Source: Caballeronia hypogeia (lineage in GTDB: Bacteria; Pseudomonadota; Gammaproteobacteria; Burkholderiales; Burkholderiaceae). Taken from it: a DNA stretch of 64,000 nt. The stretch spans positions 434,001 to 498,000 of the forward strand of contig NZ_FCOA02000002.1 in the NCBI RefSeq assembly GCF_001544875.2. Reading direction: 5' to 3'. The position numbers and the translations under genes are program-made. Below the pieces are notes generated by a model. It made no database searches. It worked only from the letters and a program-made list of their open reading frames with translations, and was not told the origin of the DNA. Positions 62,632 to 64,000 of this stretch are shown here, piece after piece. How positions within the stretch are numbered: position 1 is the stretch's first letter; each line of letters begins with the position of its first letter.

Positions 62632-63660
62632 TTACTTGCTGGCCAGAAGATTCTTGTCGACCCAGACCTGCGTATAGGTCGGGCTGACGATCATCCCCGA
62701 CGGGCTGCCCACGTAATCCTTCAGGTTGTCCTGCGTGACGGTCGCCACCGGCATGATCATCTTCTTGGGCGGCTGCGCGCCCTTCACGAGCGACAGGCTC
62801 AGATAGAAGGCCGCCGCGCCGATGCCGGGCGTGGTGTTCATCGAAATGGTCGTGTAGCCGTTTTTCTTGTTCTGCGCGTCCCACCACTTGATGAAGTCGG
62901 TGCTGCCGCCGCCTTCGATCACCGGCATCTTGTCCTTGTACTGGCCGCCGTACTGCTCGAACGCCTGCGCGATGCCGAAGTCGTCGCTGCCGCCCTGACC
63001 GAGCACGGCATCGACGTGCGGCAGGCTCGGCAGCACGTTGGCGATCGCCGATTGCGCCACCGACGCCGTCGCCTGACCATAGACGGTCGCGACCACCTTG
63101 ACGTCCGGATAGTGCTTGAGCACTTCGACCTGCGCGTTGTACATGTCGTTATCCGGCGCGGAGCCCTTGACGCCACGCACCTGGATGACATTGCCCTTGC
63201 CGCCGATCTTCTTCATGACCCACTCGGCTTCCTGCTTCTTGTAGCCCGTGAAGTCGAAGTTGAGCTGATAGTTGCACGGCGCGCTCGCGACGGAGTCGAA
63301 CGAGACCACCTTGATGCCCGCCTGACACGCCTTCTGGATGATGCCGTTCACGGCGGTTTCCGATGCGGCGTCGACGGCGATCGCGTCGACCTTCTTCAGG
63401 ATCAGCTCGGCGATCTGGCTGTTCTGCTGCGCCACCGAGCCATCGCCGTTCACGACGATGTAGTCGGCGATCTTGCCTTCCTGCTTCGCCTGTTTCGCTG
63501 CGGCGTCGAACGAATCGACCATCTGATGCCGCCAGGTGTTGCCGTAGTAGGCGTTGGCGAGCGCGATGACGGGTTTGTCCGGCGAGGCGGCGGCATTCTG
63601 CACGAGCGCCGGCGCGAGCGAGAGCGCGCCGATAGCGGCGACGAGCGTCTTCATCTTCAT
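62632..63660 (-). CDS. Sugar ABC transporter substrate-binding protein
   Basis: 342 residues. The signal peptide ends NAAA before SPDKPVIALANAYYGNTWRH. Family-1 periplasmic binding protein features include AAKQAKQEGKIADYIVVNGD, NSQIAELILKKVDAIAVDAA and YNAQVEVLKHYPDVKVVATV. AGGAGACAGAC precedes ATG 63660. It is the first gene of the eleven-gene operon. It is only distantly similar to the binding protein at 55944, so the two importers probably take different ligands. Confidence 0.93.
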   Translation of the reverse strand: MKMKTLVAAIGALSLAPALVQNAAASPDKPVIALANAYYGNTWRHQMVDSFDAAAKQAKQEGKIADYIVVNGDGSVAQQNSQIAELILKKVDAIAVDAASETAVNGIIQKACQAGIKVVSFDSVASAPCNYQLNFDFTGYKKQEAEWVMKKIGGKGNVIQVRGVKGSAPDNDMYNAQVEVLKHYPDVKVVATVYGQATASVAQSAIANVLPSLPHVDAVLGQGGSDDFGIAQAFEQYGGQYKDKMPVIEGGGSTDFIKWWDAQNKKNGYTTISMNTTPGIGAAAFYLSLSLVKGAQPPKKMIMPVATVTQDNLKDYVGSPSGMIVSPTYTQVWVDKNLLASK

Positions 63661-63878
63661 GTCTGTCTCCTGACATTTGCTGCCTCTTCACCGGTCGTGG
63701 CTTAAGGCATGCGGATGTGTGTTCTGCTTCTGTTCTGATGTTCACTGTAGTTAGGCAGGAGGGCCGGGACAATCGATTTGTTCTCGGCGAGCCGTGAGAA
63801 AAACTCAACCGCATATCCGGCGAAAGGCCCGCGTGGCCGTGGGCCAAGGCGATTCGGAGGGAGAAAGGGGAGAGATTT
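63661..63878. other. Divergent intergenic region before the apiose-type operon
   Basis: 218 bp between the first binding-protein gene and the plus-strand ORF beginning at 63879. It should carry the operon promoter. AATCGATT at 63771-63778 is the only dyad noticed and is too short to call an operator. Confidence 0.4.
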
Positions 63879-64000
63879 ATGCAGGTCTGGGGGCCGCTGT
63901 CGGAACGGCCTGCGGCAAACGCGAGCCCGGCGCCGGATAACGCCCCAGATGACGCACCCGATGCCGGACCGCCCATCTCGAAAAAACCGCGCAATCCCGC
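63879..64000 (+). CDS. Start of a divergent gene, cut by window edge (unknown product)
   Basis: ATG 63879 follows GGGAGAAAGGGGAGAG and the frame stays open for 40 codons to the edge. The visible N-terminus is Pro-, Ala- and Asp-rich (NASPAPDNAPDDAPDAGPP) then basic (ISKKPRNP). Disordered leaders like this can precede the DNA-binding domain of LacI-type regulators, and the divergent position fits a regulator, but the domain itself is not visible. Confidence 0.4.
   Translation, partial: MQVWGPLSERPAANASPAPDNAPDDAPDAGPPISKKPRNP

Noticed and set aside
60691..63705. Plus-strand open frame of about 1000 codons
   Set aside because: Antisense to the ABC importer genes with Arg/Asp/His-rich low-information sequence; the sense strand has complete conserved domains.
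63771..63778. AATCGATT as operator of the apiose-type operon
   Set aside because: Only 8 bp symmetric with no second copy nearby; too short to separate from chance.

Overview
The window is high-GC, gene-dense DNA typical of the Burkholderiaceae (Burkholderia, Paraburkholderia or Caballeronia type). The clues are Gram-negative porins starting with a signal peptide followed by QSSVTLYG, a DUF4148-like lipoprotein, an FlhD/FlhC pair of the beta-proteobacterial kind, XdhC, and GGAGAC-type ribosome binding sites before most genes. No rRNA, tRNA, CRISPR array, integrase or intact insertion sequence was seen. The region reads as a catabolic island made almost entirely of uptake systems, sugar-acid enzymes and their local regulators. 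Most genes lie on the minus strand, so operons run from high to low coordinates.

Left part (1-22 kb). A truncated ROK regulator with a 20-bp palindrome and two small ORFs, one apparently broken, are followed by a beta-keto-acid module (BKACE, MFS carrier, two SDRs) with a divergent AraC regulator. Next is a large acid-sugar operon (15792 to 6107): enolase-superfamily dehydratase, MFS carrier, D-2-hydroxyacid dehydrogenase, Ldh_2-type dehydrogenase, DHDPS-family enzyme, MFS carrier, porin, MFS carrier. It is headed by two identical 14-bp LacI-type operators 22 bp apart. A second, smaller acid-sugar operon (DHDPS family, enolase superfamily, MFS, LacI regulator; 20532 to 15917) is divergent from a LysR gene.

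Middle (22-47 kb). Two paralogous AraC regulators bracket a porin-dctA pair. Upstream, thirteen minus-strand genes lie close together or overlap (41557 to 25810). They encode a Zn-alcohol dehydrogenase, a molybdenum hydroxylase (FAD subunit, a fused 2Fe-2S/Mo protein, a separate C-terminal Mo protein), an IolD-like ThDP enzyme, an aldehyde dehydrogenase, an L-arabinonate dehydratase-like IlvD/Edd enzyme, the three-part proton-translocating transhydrogenase, XdhC, a CBS protein and an AraC regulator. Together they look like one oxidative sugar or polyol pathway with its cofactor balancing and enzyme maturation. Then come an isolated flhDC pair, a 58-residue coiled-coil ORF resembling the IS3 OrfA zipper, and an IclR-linked polar amino-acid ABC importer.

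Right part (47-64 kb). A lipoprotein, an esterase and another lipoprotein precede an eleven-gene minus-strand operon (63660 to 49629). It holds two sugar ABC importers (one with an ATPase-permease fusion), a DUF2291 lipoprotein, an SMP-30 lactonase, a RuBisCO-like protein with its key residues intact, a Gfo/Idh/MocA dehydrogenase and an apionate-lactonase-like protein. This content matches oxidative D-apiose catabolism. The kinase and oxidoisomerase of that route are not in the window. A new plus-strand gene starts divergently at the right edge.
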